A stretch of 64,000 bases of DNA from the NCBI GenBank assembly GCA_038528965.1, contig JBCBEC010000004.1, positions 1 through 64,000 of the forward strand. The letters are read 5' to 3'. Each line of letters starts with the position of its first letter. The first letter of the stretch is position 1. Below the pieces are notes generated by a model. The model did no database searches, was not told where the DNA came from, and was given only the letters and a program-made list of their open reading frames with translations. The DNA is from Lewinella sp038528965 (GTDB taxonomy: Bacteria; Bacteroidota; Bacteroidia; Chitinophagales; Saprospiraceae). Shown piece by piece: positions 15,853 through 24,065 of this stretch. The position numbers were made by a program, and so were the translations under genes.

Positions 15853-17673
15853 ATGAAAGCACTTTTTACCTGCCTTACCTTCTTTTGTCTTCTCGCTGGT
15901 ATGAACGCCCAAGTCTACGACGACTTTCTGGGCACCGGCCAAGCAGACGATATTAGTTTTACCTCCAGTGACCCCACTTCAGACGGACTCAAAGCTTTGA
16001 ATGGCTCCGGCTATGACCTTGACACCCGCGGTAGTTCGCGTTTCCTGGCGCACACTACCCTGGGCTACACCATTGAAGACGTGGCCTACGTGAGCGAAAT
16101 TGGCCTTCCGGCCTGGATCGACGAGCAAATGGAAATGCCCGTCAGTGAATACACCGATCTGGTGCTAACGATTAGCGAGCAATGGCGACAAAACTGCGAT
16201 GAAAACCTAGGCGTAGAAACCTGCAACATCGTATTCCGCAATACCCCGCCCATGTTTCGTACGGCATGGTGGGATACCGCGATGAAGCAAGATGATCAAT
16301 TGCGTCAGCGGGTAGCTATGGCCCTAAGCGAAATTGTAGTGATATCAGACCAAAGTAACCTACAGTTCTTCGCCCAGGGGCTGTCTACGTTTTATGACAT
16401 CCTGGCCCGCAACGCCTTTGGCAACTACGAGGATATCCTGCAGGAAGTGACGACTAACACGGCGATGGGCTTTTACCTCAGCCACCTCAACAATCCACCT
16501 ACAGATGAAGTCGCCAACATTCGCCCGGATGAAAACTACGCTCGGGAAATTATGCAGCTGTTCACGATTGGACTCTACGAACTGAACAATGATGGTAGCC
16601 GTCAACTAGACGATGAAGGCCGTTGGATTCCAACCTACGACAACGACGATATTAAAGGCCTGGCCAAAGTATTTACTGGTTTAGGCGGAAGCCGCTACGG
16701 CATCCCAATTCCACAGACACCACCTTTTGGAACCAACTACCAAATCTTGTCCTTCACGGATACGATGCGTATGTTCGAGCAATTCCATGAACCCGGCGAG
16801 AAGGTGATCGTGGGCGGTCATGTAATTCCCGCCGGACAATCGGGAATGGCGGACATTTATGAGGCCATCAACGTACTATTTAATCATCAAAACACTGCGC
16901 CATTCCTTTCCTACCGCCTGATTCAGCGACTGGTAAAGTCTAATCCAAGTCCGGAATATGTGAATCGAGTAGCCAGTGTTTTCAACGACAATGGCGAAGG
17001 TGAACGCGGTGATCTAGGTGCTGTAGTACGAGCCATTTTACTAGATGAAGAAGCTTACGAATGCTACTGGATCGATGATTTCTCCAACGGTATGCTCCGC
17101 GCCCCTATGCTACGCTACACCCAAATGATGCGCGGCTTAAGAGCCGAAGCTGAATCGGAGATTTTCCACAACAGTGGTCAAATCTACAAGGCATTTACGG
17201 AGCAGTTTATCTTGTCAGCACCTACGGTATTCAACTTCTACACGCCAGATTACAGCCCCAATGCTGATTTTCAGTTGTACAACAATGTCGGACCAGAGTT
17301 CCAGATCCTAAATTCGGGTACCTCTTCCAACTACGTCAACTTTATGCTCTTTTCTTTGATGAATGACTACATCAACGGATTGGGGGTCGCGTTACCGAAT
17401 TATCTGAATGGCCCTGACTTCCAGAATTTCGATCCAGATACAACGCCGTACGAAGCTGCCCTCACCGACCCACTATTCTTCTCCTTAGGAGATAAACCCG
17501 AACAGCTAGTTGACTACCTCGACATTCTGATGGCAAACGGCGGTTTGAGTGAGGATACCAAGGACCGTATTATTACTTCCCTCAGTGGGTCAACGCTGTT
17601 TCAGCCACAAGATGCGGCCCTATACGCACTCTTCCTAGTCATGATCGATCCCGACTACACCATTATGAAGTAG
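15853..17673 (+). CDS. DUF1800 domain-containing secreted protein
   Basis: 606 residues with a signal peptide (CLTFFCLLAGMNAQ). The DUF1800 features are visible: RFLAHTTLGYTIEDVAYVSE near residue 60, the W/M-rich middle (FRTAWWDTAMKQDDQLRQRV, MALSEIVVIS), NENYAREIMQLFTIGLYELN-type (here DENYAREIMQLFTIGLYELN), and LSYRLIQRLVKSNPSPEYV. Its function is unknown; the family is nearly always next to DUF1501 genes, as here (56 nt apart). The three-gene operon suggests a cell-surface or secreted assembly. Confidence 0.93.
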   Translation: MKALFTCLTFFCLLAGMNAQVYDDFLGTGQADDISFTSSDPTSDGLKALNGSGYDLDTRGSSRFLAHTTLGYTIEDVAYVSEIGLPAWIDEQMEMPVSEYTDLVLTISEQWRQNCDENLGVETCNIVFRNTPPMFRTAWWDTAMKQDDQLRQRVAMALSEIVVISDQSNLQFFAQGLSTFYDILARNAFGNYEDILQEVTTNTAMGFYLSHLNNPPTDEVANIRPDENYAREIMQLFTIGLYELNNDGSRQLDDEGRWIPTYDNDDIKGLAKVFTGLGGSRYGIPIPQTPPFGTNYQILSFTDTMRMFEQFHEPGEKVIVGGHVIPAGQSGMADIYEAINVLFNHQNTAPFLSYRLIQRLVKSNPSPEYVNRVASVFNDNGEGERGDLGAVVRAILLDEEAYECYWIDDFSNGMLRAPMLRYTQMMRGLRAEAESEIFHNSGQIYKAFTEQFILSAPTVFNFYTPDYSPNADFQLYNNVGPEFQILNSGTSSNYVNFMLFSLMNDYINGLGVALPNYLNGPDFQNFDPDTTPYEAALTDPLFFSLGDKPEQLVDYLDILMANGGLSEDTKDRIITSLSGSTLFQPQDAALYALFLVMIDPDYTIMK

Positions 17674-17729
17674 GTTGCTACCGCAATGGCAAACCTTTTT
17701 ACCAGAATCAACTAAAAAAGACACCCCAC

Positions 17730-19130
17730 ATGGGAAAGCATAAATATTCAAGAAGACAATTCCTGGGCACAGCTCCGTGCCTGGCACTGGGTACTACCAC
17801 CCTATTCAGCTCACTCATCAACCTCAAAGCCATGAACACCATGATTGGGTCAACCACACTAGGTGGTGACTACAAGGCCCTGGTGTGTGTGCTACTAAAT
17901 GGCGGTAATGATTCCTTTAACATGGTCCTGCCCCGCAATACGGAGTCTTACAATGAGTACGCCACGGCTCGTTCGAACCAGGCGATACCACAAAACGAAA
18001 TACTACCCATTAATCCCCAAACTACCGACGGACGCGAATTTGGTTTCCACCCGGCCATGGTCGGCCTACAAGGCATCTTCGAAGCGGGTGACCTGGCGGT
18101 GGTAAGTAATGTGGGCACCTTGGTAGAGCCCGTGACCAAATCAACTATCCTGGACGGTACCGCCAGTTTGCCATTGGGCCTACTCTCGCACCTGGATCAG
18201 GTGATGCACTGGCAAACCGCTACCCCACTCGACCGCAACAGCGCTACCGGTTGGGGTGGCCGAATGGCAGACATCCTGCAAGAAATGAACACCAACCAGG
18301 AAGTGTCGATGAACATTTCTCTTTCGGGTAACAACCTCTTCCAGCGCGGTGGCGAAGTAGTGGAATACGCCATTAACAATGATGGCTCAGTAGCTATTCT
18401 TGGCTGGGACGGTCCTCACCCCTTCCTGCAGATGATGACCGAGGACGTGAGCGACATGATGAACAAGACCTACGAAGATATCTTCAAAGATTCCTACGCC
18501 GGCACTTTACGCCGTAGTGTAAATAGTAATGATGTCTTCAACGCTGCACTAGAAGGCACCGAAGATGTGGTCGGTTTCTTCACACCGGGTAATCCGCTAG
18601 CGCAAGACTTGCGCATGGTGGCACAAACCATCGCGGGACGCTCCGACCTGGGTGCACAACGCCAAATCTTCTTCGTGCAGTTGGGTGGCTTTGATAACCA
18701 CGATGAATTACTGGACAACCACGAGCTGTTGATGACGACCGTAGATCAAGCCCTATCGGAATTCTACGCCGCAACAGAAATGCTGGGTGTGAAGGACAAT
18801 GTAACCACCTTCACTATCTCCGACTTTGCGCGTACGCTGAGTTCTAACGGTAACGGAACCGACCACGCCTGGGGCGGAAACGCACTGGTAATGGGTGGCG
18901 CCGTAAATGGCCAAGAGATGTACGGTGAATATCCAATCCTAAGCCTGGGCACCGACCTGGAGCTAGGTGGCGGCGTCTTTTTGCCCACAACCGCAGCCGA
19001 TGAGTACTTCGCGGAAATCTGCCTGTGGTTTGGTATTTCACCCAACGATCTATCGATGATTTTGCCCAATATTGGCAATTTCTACGATGTGGCCGGCGGT
19101 GGTAACCCCATCGGTTTTATGGACATCTAA
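17730..19130 (+). CDS. DUF1501 domain-containing protein, Tat-exported
   Basis: 466 residues. The N-terminus has a twin-arginine signal (SRRQFLGTAP). DUF1501 proteins belong to the alkaline-phosphatase/sulfatase-like superfamily: VCVLLNGGNDSFNMVLP near residue 55 corresponds to the first metal-binding block, FFVQLGGFDNHDELLDNH to the second, and SDFARTLSSNGNGTDHAWGG to the third. The Asp and His residues in these blocks could bind metal. The partner of DUF1800 in the same operon; substrate unknown. Confidence 0.93.
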   Translation: MGKHKYSRRQFLGTAPCLALGTTTLFSSLINLKAMNTMIGSTTLGGDYKALVCVLLNGGNDSFNMVLPRNTESYNEYATARSNQAIPQNEILPINPQTTDGREFGFHPAMVGLQGIFEAGDLAVVSNVGTLVEPVTKSTILDGTASLPLGLLSHLDQVMHWQTATPLDRNSATGWGGRMADILQEMNTNQEVSMNISLSGNNLFQRGGEVVEYAINNDGSVAILGWDGPHPFLQMMTEDVSDMMNKTYEDIFKDSYAGTLRRSVNSNDVFNAALEGTEDVVGFFTPGNPLAQDLRMVAQTIAGRSDLGAQRQIFFVQLGGFDNHDELLDNHELLMTTVDQALSEFYAATEMLGVKDNVTTFTISDFARTLSSNGNGTDHAWGGNALVMGGAVNGQEMYGEYPILSLGTDLELGGGVFLPTTAADEYFAEICLWFGISPNDLSMILPNIGNFYDVAGGGNPIGFMDI

Positions 19131-19162
19131 TTTCCCTTTACCTACCAAACACGAAATTCATC

Positions 19163-19891
19163 ATGAAATATATATTCACACTCTTATCGATTCTTAGCGT
19201 CAGCTTACTCAGTGCGCAGTGCATTGAGGAGACGCACAGCGCCTATCCGGAGCAGGGCTGGGTATCCTGCCAGACCTCCTTGGCACCCGTACCCGAACGT
19301 GGTAATGTACACTGGCTGCAATACGACTTAGGTCACGTATACCCCCTGGAAAACCTCAAGGTTTGGAACCACAATGTTTGGGGTGAGATCGAACGAGGTG
19401 TTCAGGAAATCAACCTCGATTTTTCACTAGACGGTAGTAACTGGAACAGCTTTGGCCCGATCACAGTGGAACAAGCGCCCGGTTCCTGGAAATATACCGG
19501 CGGAAGCGAGATCAGCTTAGGTGATATTCCGGCACGTTATGTACTTATCTCCGTTGCCTCTACTTACGGTGACGAGTCTTGTGCCGGCATTGCCGAAATG
19601 CGTTTCGGTCTCGGTGAGATGGTTGCTGTCGACGATGAGGAAATTCTAAACGAATCACTCAGCGTATTCCCCAACCCTGCTAGCAACTACATCTTCATCA
19701 ACTCTGCGGACATTACTGCTGAGGACCAAGTGGTGATTCTAGACGCTACGGGCCGTCAAGTGCAGGCACCACAAGCACTGGACGGCCAAACCAGCCGGAT
19801 CGAGATCAGTGGTTTACCCGCTGGCCTGTACTACGCTCAGGTCTTTGGGCCCGAGAAGCAAATGAGTAAGTTATTTGTGGTAACACGATAA
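19163..19891 (+). CDS. Discoidin-like protein with T9SS type A sorting domain
   Basis: 242 residues. A signal peptide (LLSILSVSLLSAQC) precedes a galactose-binding-like domain with HWLQYDLGHVYPLENLKVWN and RYVLISVASTYGDESCAGIAE, typical of F5/8 type C (discoidin) folds. The C-terminal ~75 residues form a T9SS sorting tail (LSVFPNPASNYIFI ... GLPAGLYYAQVF), so it should be exported by T9SS and attached to the surface. Third gene of the DUF1800-DUF1501 operon (32 nt gap), closed by a terminator. Confidence 0.9.
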   Translation: MKYIFTLLSILSVSLLSAQCIEETHSAYPEQGWVSCQTSLAPVPERGNVHWLQYDLGHVYPLENLKVWNHNVWGEIERGVQEINLDFSLDGSNWNSFGPITVEQAPGSWKYTGGSEISLGDIPARYVLISVASTYGDESCAGIAEMRFGLGEMVAVDDEEILNESLSVFPNPASNYIFINSADITAEDQVVILDATGRQVQAPQALDGQTSRIEISGLPAGLYYAQVFGPEKQMSKLFVVTR

Positions 19892-19923
19892 GAACTTCTG
19901 CAAAACCAAGATCATTTTAAGAG

Positions 19924-19954
19924 GCCTTCGTTTGGAATCAAGCGGAGGCTTTTT
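19924..19954 (+). terminator. Intrinsic terminator of the DUF1800 operon
   Basis: GCCTTCGTTT pairs with AAGCGGAGGC (10 pairs with two G-U) around GGAATC, followed by TTTTT. Confidence 0.88.
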
Positions 19955-20494
19955 CATGCAAAATACCTAACCATTAGGTACTTGCCATTAGTCACTTTTA
20001 GTTAAATGTGATATGTTTTGGTCTTAGCATTAGAAATTATCATAATTCCCGCTTAAATTGCCACTGTTTAGAATAAGTCTAAATAAATATAAAGCGAAAT
20101 TCACCCCATTACTACAATGACGATGCCCGCTTTTCAAGAGATAAAGTACCAGTGCCGCCGTGTGCATCTTCCCGATCAAAGCGCAAATACGTAATTTTTT
20201 TTGGAAGGAAGCAAGGGAGTGTGACGTCCTCCATTGTCACATGCACATTTGGCGCTGTACGTAAAGTATTAAGTGAATGATAATGGTTTTGATGATCCAG
20301 TCGGCACCCTGCGCTAGACTGGATCATTTTTTTTGCTTTATCAGTAAAAACTTACGCTCCTAGTCTGCTTAAGCTCATCAACAGAGAAAGGAGTTCGTAA
20401 TGCCAAATATTTAAGTCATCCATAGACTTCTTCCTACCAAATCATCTTAGCGTAAATGTTCTTAGCAACCAATGTAATTTCGTGACTAAACCCC
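19955..20494 (+). other. Gene-free region holding a possible small RNA
   Basis: No credible protein gene. The region ends in a strong intrinsic terminator at 20293-20334 although the previous transcript already has its own at 19924-19954, so a separate short transcript may lie between them. Inside is a GTGTGAC/GTCACAT hairpin near 20219-20242. No known RNA family was recognised. Confidence 0.35.
20293..20334 (+). terminator. Strong intrinsic terminator with no gene before it
   Basis: TGATCCAGTC (20293-20302) pairs perfectly with GACTGGATCA (20317-20326), followed by eight T. On the minus strand no U run follows, so it acts on plus-strand transcription. Confidence 0.88.
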
Positions 20495-20502
20495 TACCTT
20501 TG
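20495..20502 (+). promoter_or_regulatory. -7 promoter element of the Cys/Met metabolism gene
   Basis: TACCTTTG matches TAnnTTTG and gives a leader of about 90 nt before the ATG at 20596. No clear -33 TTTG is found. A CTGAGA sequence in the leader was checked as a TPP or SAM riboswitch motif but the rest of those aptamers is missing. Confidence 0.5.
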
Positions 20503-20595
20503 CGGCCTTGTTATAGTCTTTCCAAGTTAGTCCTCAATAAATGCTGAGAGAAAGGCTATCTGCGATAATTCCTAACCTACGAACATGTCTGCACA

Positions 20596-21741
20596 ATGAA
20601 ATTTGGCACTAAATGCATTCACGCTGGCTTAGAGCCAGATCCGTCCACTGGGGCTGTCATGACGCCCATTTATCAGACTTCAACTTACGCTCAAGAAGAG
20701 CCCGGCAAACACCAGGGATTCGAGTACGCACGTACACAGAACCCCACTCGTTCCGCTCTGGAACGCAACTTGGCTGGCCTGGAAGATGGTCAACACGCTG
20801 TTGCTTTTGGTAGTGGCCTGGCCGCTATGGATGCGGTAATGCGCCTGCTTGAGCCAGGGGATGAAGTCATCGCTACTGATGACCTATACGGTGGATCTTA
20901 CCGTCAGATGGTTCGCGTACATGGTCGCTATGGCATCGTATCCAACTTCATCAACCTAACGGATATTGATGCCCTGCGCGCTACCATAACCGATAAGACC
21001 AAGCTGATCTGGATTGAGACGCCTACCAACCCGATGTTGAAGCTAATCGACATCAAGGCGGTAACGGAAGTGGCCCAGGAGAAAGGTATCCTTACTTGTG
21101 TGGATAATACGTTTGCTAGCCCGTACTTACAGCAACCACTCGCATTGGGCGCTGATTTGGTCTTGCATTCTGCTACCAAGTATCTGGGCGGACATAGTGA
21201 TGTCGTAATGGGTGCCGTAATCACCAATAATCAGGAGTTGGCTGATCAATTGTACTTCTTGCAAAATGCGGTAGGTGCAGTTCCTGGCCCGCAAGACTGT
21301 TTCTTGATGCTTCGTGGTATTAAAACCTTGCACCTGCGTGTGGAGCGCTCTTGCAAAAACGCCAAGAAAATTGCCAAGTACCTATCTGGCCACCCTAAGG
21401 TTGGAAAAGTATACTATCCTGGCTTGAAAGACCACCCACAGCACGAGTTGGCAAAAGCCCAAATGAAAGACTTTGGTGCTATGGTGTCCTTCGACTTCCC
21501 TGGCGGCACCTTTGAAACTGCCAACAAGGTACTGGCCAATACTAACGTCTTTACCCTAGCGGAAAGCCTGGGTGGTGTAGAAAGTCTAATTGGCCATCCG
21601 GCTAGTATGACACACGCATCTATTCCCAAAGAGGAGCGCCTTAAAGTAGGCCTCACGGATAGCCTCATCCGCCTCAGCATTGGCATAGAGGATGTAGATG
21701 ATCTCATCGCAGATTTGGAGCAGGCCTTCCGTAATATTTAG
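20596..21741 (+). CDS. Cystathionine gamma-synthase/lyase-type PLP enzyme
   Basis: 381 residues, fold-type I PLP enzyme of the Cys/Met metabolism family. KCIHAGLEPDPSTGAVMTPIYQTSTY is the family N-terminus, YARTQNPTRSALERNLAGLE the substrate region, and HSATKYLGGHSD holds the PLP lysine (Lys195). SLGGVESLIGHPASMTHA is the C-terminal motif. The family makes or breaks cystathionine in methionine/cysteine interconversion. Sequence alone does not separate synthase from lyase, so no symbol is given. Cytoplasmic, probably monocistronic. Confidence 0.92.
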   Translation: MKFGTKCIHAGLEPDPSTGAVMTPIYQTSTYAQEEPGKHQGFEYARTQNPTRSALERNLAGLEDGQHAVAFGSGLAAMDAVMRLLEPGDEVIATDDLYGGSYRQMVRVHGRYGIVSNFINLTDIDALRATITDKTKLIWIETPTNPMLKLIDIKAVTEVAQEKGILTCVDNTFASPYLQQPLALGADLVLHSATKYLGGHSDVVMGAVITNNQELADQLYFLQNAVGAVPGPQDCFLMLRGIKTLHLRVERSCKNAKKIAKYLSGHPKVGKVYYPGLKDHPQHELAKAQMKDFGAMVSFDFPGGTFETANKVLANTNVFTLAESLGGVESLIGHPASMTHASIPKEERLKVGLTDSLIRLSIGIEDVDDLIADLEQAFRNI

Positions 21742-21836
21742 AAGTTAAAAAGTTAAAGTAACAGTGGAAGTGAAAGTGACAATTAGTAGTATACTGTACT
21801 TTTACCTTCACTGTCATTTTCACTTTTACCCCCACC
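21742..21836. repeat. Gene-less hairpin copy of the GTGAAAGTGACAGT repeat
   Basis: The left arm (21745-21781) and right arm (21798-21833) are imperfect inverted copies of about 33 nt. Both contain variants of AAAAGTGAAAATGACAGTG. The right arm, read on the minus strand, starts GGGGGTAAAAGTGAAAATGA and matches the repeats that bracket the gene at 22610-22966. It fills the whole gap between the PLP enzyme and nudK genes. Confidence 0.7.
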
Positions 21837-21839
21837 AAT

Positions 21840-22415
21840 ATGATCCGCAATCACCGCTCCGAAGTTTTGTCTGACAATTGGTACGTCCTACACAAGCACA
21901 CCTACGAGTACCGCCAGCGTGACGGCCAATGGGTGGAACAGATACGCGAAGCCTACGACCGTGGCAATGGTGCCGCTATTCTCCTCTATAACCGTGCCAA
22001 GGGGACCGTACTCCTAACCCGCCAGTTTCGCCTGCCCACTTACGTCAACGGTAATCCGGATGGCTTGATGATCGAAGCCTGCGCCGGCCTCCTTGACGAA
22101 GCAGATCCTGCCGCTTGCATCCGCCGTGAAATCGAAGAAGAAACCGGCTACCGCATTGAGCAAGTAGAAAAGGTAATGGAAGCCTATATGTCGCCCGGTT
22201 CCGTCACCGAAATTCTCTACCTCTTTATCGGTGAATACCACGCCCACCAAAAAGTCAGCGAAGGCGGCGGCCTAGTGGAGGAAACCGAAGATATTGAAGT
22301 GCTAGAGCTACCTTTTCAAGCGGCGCTGGATATGGTGAAGACGGGGGAGATTAAGGATGCTAAGACGATTATGTTGTTGTATTATGCAAGACTAGAAGGC
22401 GTGTTTGATGCGTAG
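21840..22415 (+). CDS. nudK: NudK-type GDP-mannose pyrophosphatase (Nudix)
   Basis: 191 residues, the length of E. coli NudK, which hydrolyses GDP-mannose to GMP and mannose 1-phosphate. The Nudix box is ACAGLLDEADPAACIRREIE followed by EETGY, with the one-residue-shorter spacing known in NudK. The region YMSPGSVTEILYLFIGEY and the C-terminal EDIEVLELPF ... MVKTGEIKDAKTIMLL also follow NudK closely. Cytoplasmic Mg2+-dependent hydrolase. The start is 3 nt after the repeat hairpin. Confidence 0.9.
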   Translation: MIRNHRSEVLSDNWYVLHKHTYEYRQRDGQWVEQIREAYDRGNGAAILLYNRAKGTVLLTRQFRLPTYVNGNPDGLMIEACAGLLDEADPAACIRREIEEETGYRIEQVEKVMEAYMSPGSVTEILYLFIGEYHAHQKVSEGGGLVEETEDIEVLELPFQAALDMVKTGEIKDAKTIMLLYYARLEGVFDA

Positions 22416-22452
22416 AGCTTGTACAGTACGATATAGTATTCGAAATAGCGAA

Positions 22453-22487
22453 AGTGGGAGTAAAAGTGACAGTTAAAGTGAAAGTTT
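22453..22487. repeat. Left inverted repeat flanking the four-helix-bundle gene
   Basis: GTGGGAGTAAAAGTGACAGT continuing TAAAGTGAAAGT. Its complement, with a seven-base insertion, is at 23009-23045. The repeats are about 520 nt apart and bracket the 118-residue gene. Confidence 0.75.
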
Positions 22488-22609
22488 TTTGAGGTTAGCG
22501 GTGATGGAATAAGTTGCCAGTGGCAATGGAATAACTTCAAATACTTACAAAGGACAATCAACTAGTCACGAAGAGGGGAAATCGAGCTTATATAGGTAAA
22601 CATTGAAAA

Positions 22610-22966
22610 ATGGTCCGCCTAAAGTTTGAAGACAGACTCGTCATATTTGCAGGAGAATGCGTGTTCTTTGTGGAAAAGCTGCCCAAAACTCAAGCTGGTT
22701 ACTACTACGCTGATCAACTGTTACGCGCATCCGGCAGTTCTGCTCTACATTACGGGGAAGCGCAGGGTACAAATACGGTGAAAGATTTCATCTACAAAGT
22801 ATCTGGTTCTTTAAAGGAACTCAAGGAATGCATCATGATCCTAAAAATTCTCACCCATATCAATTACGGTTCAACAGATTCTCGTACAAAGCTAGCTAGT
22901 GAGGCACTTGAATTGTCAAGGATAGCAGCTCGTATGATTCTTAATAAGAAAGCTGGAAAAAACTAA
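22610..22966 (+). CDS. Four-helix-bundle protein (S23 / 23S rRNA intervening-sequence family)
   Basis: 118 residues. It has the family pattern FEDRLVIFAGECVFFVEKLP, then QAGYYYADQLLRASGSSALHY, EAQGTNTVKDFIYKVSGSLKE and a last helix of the type EALELSRIAARMILNK. Homologues sit in 23S rRNA intervening sequences or stand alone, and the same fold is used by the Avd protein of diversity-generating retroelements. The biochemical role of stand-alone copies is unknown. Here the gene is bracketed by inverted GTGAAAGTGACAGT repeats, like the unit of a small mobile element. No reverse transcriptase or rRNA gene is near. Confidence 0.88.
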   Translation: MVRLKFEDRLVIFAGECVFFVEKLPKTQAGYYYADQLLRASGSSALHYGEAQGTNTVKDFIYKVSGSLKELKECIMILKILTHINYGSTDSRTKLASEALELSRIAARMILNKKAGKN

Positions 22967-23008
22967 ATTGACTATTCCTCACTCTTTCACTTTCATTACC
23001 ACTTTAAT

Positions 23009-23045
23009 TTTCACTTTAACTGTCACTTTCACTTTTCACTCCCAA
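23009..23045. repeat. Right inverted repeat flanking the four-helix-bundle gene
   Basis: Read on the minus strand it begins GGGAGTGAAAAGTGAAAGTG and continues ACAGTTAAAGTGAAA, matching 22453-22487 in inverted orientation. Further degenerate TTTCACTTTCATTACCACTT units extend to its left from about 22985. Confidence 0.75.
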
Positions 23046-23181
23046 TTCCATAAACTCCTCAATCCTATGCCTTATCGTTTTACTAAGTGACATTTGATTG
23101 CTTAGACCACACTAAGCAGATAAACCTATCTAAAATGCCTAATTTACGGACAGTTCAAAAAACGGATAAAAACAAGAATTG

Positions 23182-23958
23182 ATGAAATTTCTAAGTGCCA
23201 CTCTGTTTCTGATGCTGATTACTTTTTCTGGTTATTCTCAGGGTTTCAAGTATAATCGCTCGTCAAAAAAGTTTGTCTTCAAAAATCAACAAGGACGTTT
23301 AGATAGAGATAAACAGTACGATGCGTACAGGGGCTTTCACAATGGGGCTTGCCTGGTAATGAATGATGATAAATGGGGCCTAATCAATGAAGATGGAGAA
23401 ATCATAATTGACTTAGAATATGACGACTTATGGGTATTGCAAGACCAATTTAGAAGCAAGCTAAACGGTAAAGTTGGTTTATTAGATGCGACTGGAAATG
23501 AACTAATCCCACATCAATACGAATGGGTTGAATCAATGATGAATGGTAAGGCAGTGGTAAAAGAATATGGAGAGTGGAAATGGTGGATAGATGGGAATAC
23601 CAGTGGTTACGAAGAAGAGGTAGAAGAGATGGACACCAGGCTCGTCCATGAAGACTGTATAGATGAAGATAGTGAATGCACCATGTTGTTAATGCTCAGA
23701 ATGCTGTATAAAAACATAAGGTACCCTGCTGCTGCAAGAGAAAACGGGATACAAGGAACAGTACTAGTCGAGATTATTTTTAATGAGTCGGGTAGAATTG
23801 AGAAGAAGGAAATTAAACAAGGGCTAGGATATGGTTGCGACGAAGAAGTGATGAGAGTATTTGATCGCTTTAATGAGCTCAACTTAGTACCGGCGAAAAA
23901 AGATGGGCAGAGCGTAAGATCAAAGATGTTTTTTCCGGTGAAATTCAAGCTCGAATAG
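23182..23958 (+). CDS. Secreted protein with WG repeats and a TonB C-terminal domain
   Basis: 258 residues from the ATG at 23182 (a TTG at 23179 also precedes it). A signal peptide (LFLMLITFSGYSQ) is followed by two WG (WG-beta) repeats, DKWGLINEDGEIIIDLEYDD and VGLLDATGNELIPHQYEW. The C-terminal third (about 170-258) is a TonB_C domain: IRYPAAARENGIQGTVLVEI, GYGCDEEVMRVFDRF and a closing PVKFKLE. There is no membrane anchor other than the signal, so it is a periplasmic TonB-fold protein rather than a classical energy transducer. Lies near the four-helix-bundle unit; no clear operon. Confidence 0.8.
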   Translation: MKFLSATLFLMLITFSGYSQGFKYNRSSKKFVFKNQQGRLDRDKQYDAYRGFHNGACLVMNDDKWGLINEDGEIIIDLEYDDLWVLQDQFRSKLNGKVGLLDATGNELIPHQYEWVESMMNGKAVVKEYGEWKWWIDGNTSGYEEEVEEMDTRLVHEDCIDEDSECTMLLMLRMLYKNIRYPAAARENGIQGTVLVEIIFNESGRIEKKEIKQGLGYGCDEEVMRVFDRFNELNLVPAKKDGQSVRSKMFFPVKFKLE

Positions 23959-24065
23959 TAAGAGCGTGTTGCCTCCTTATCATTCTAATTCTTGCGCTAA
24001 TTCTAATCCCCCCTCTATTCGCTCAAAATCCGTAATTTACCTTATAATCGAACCGCTCCCTATCC

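Noticed and set aside
20503..20595. Possible SAM or TPP riboswitch in the leader of the Cys/Met gene
   Set aside because: A CTGAGA motif is present, but the paired stems and the second conserved block of both aptamer families are missing.
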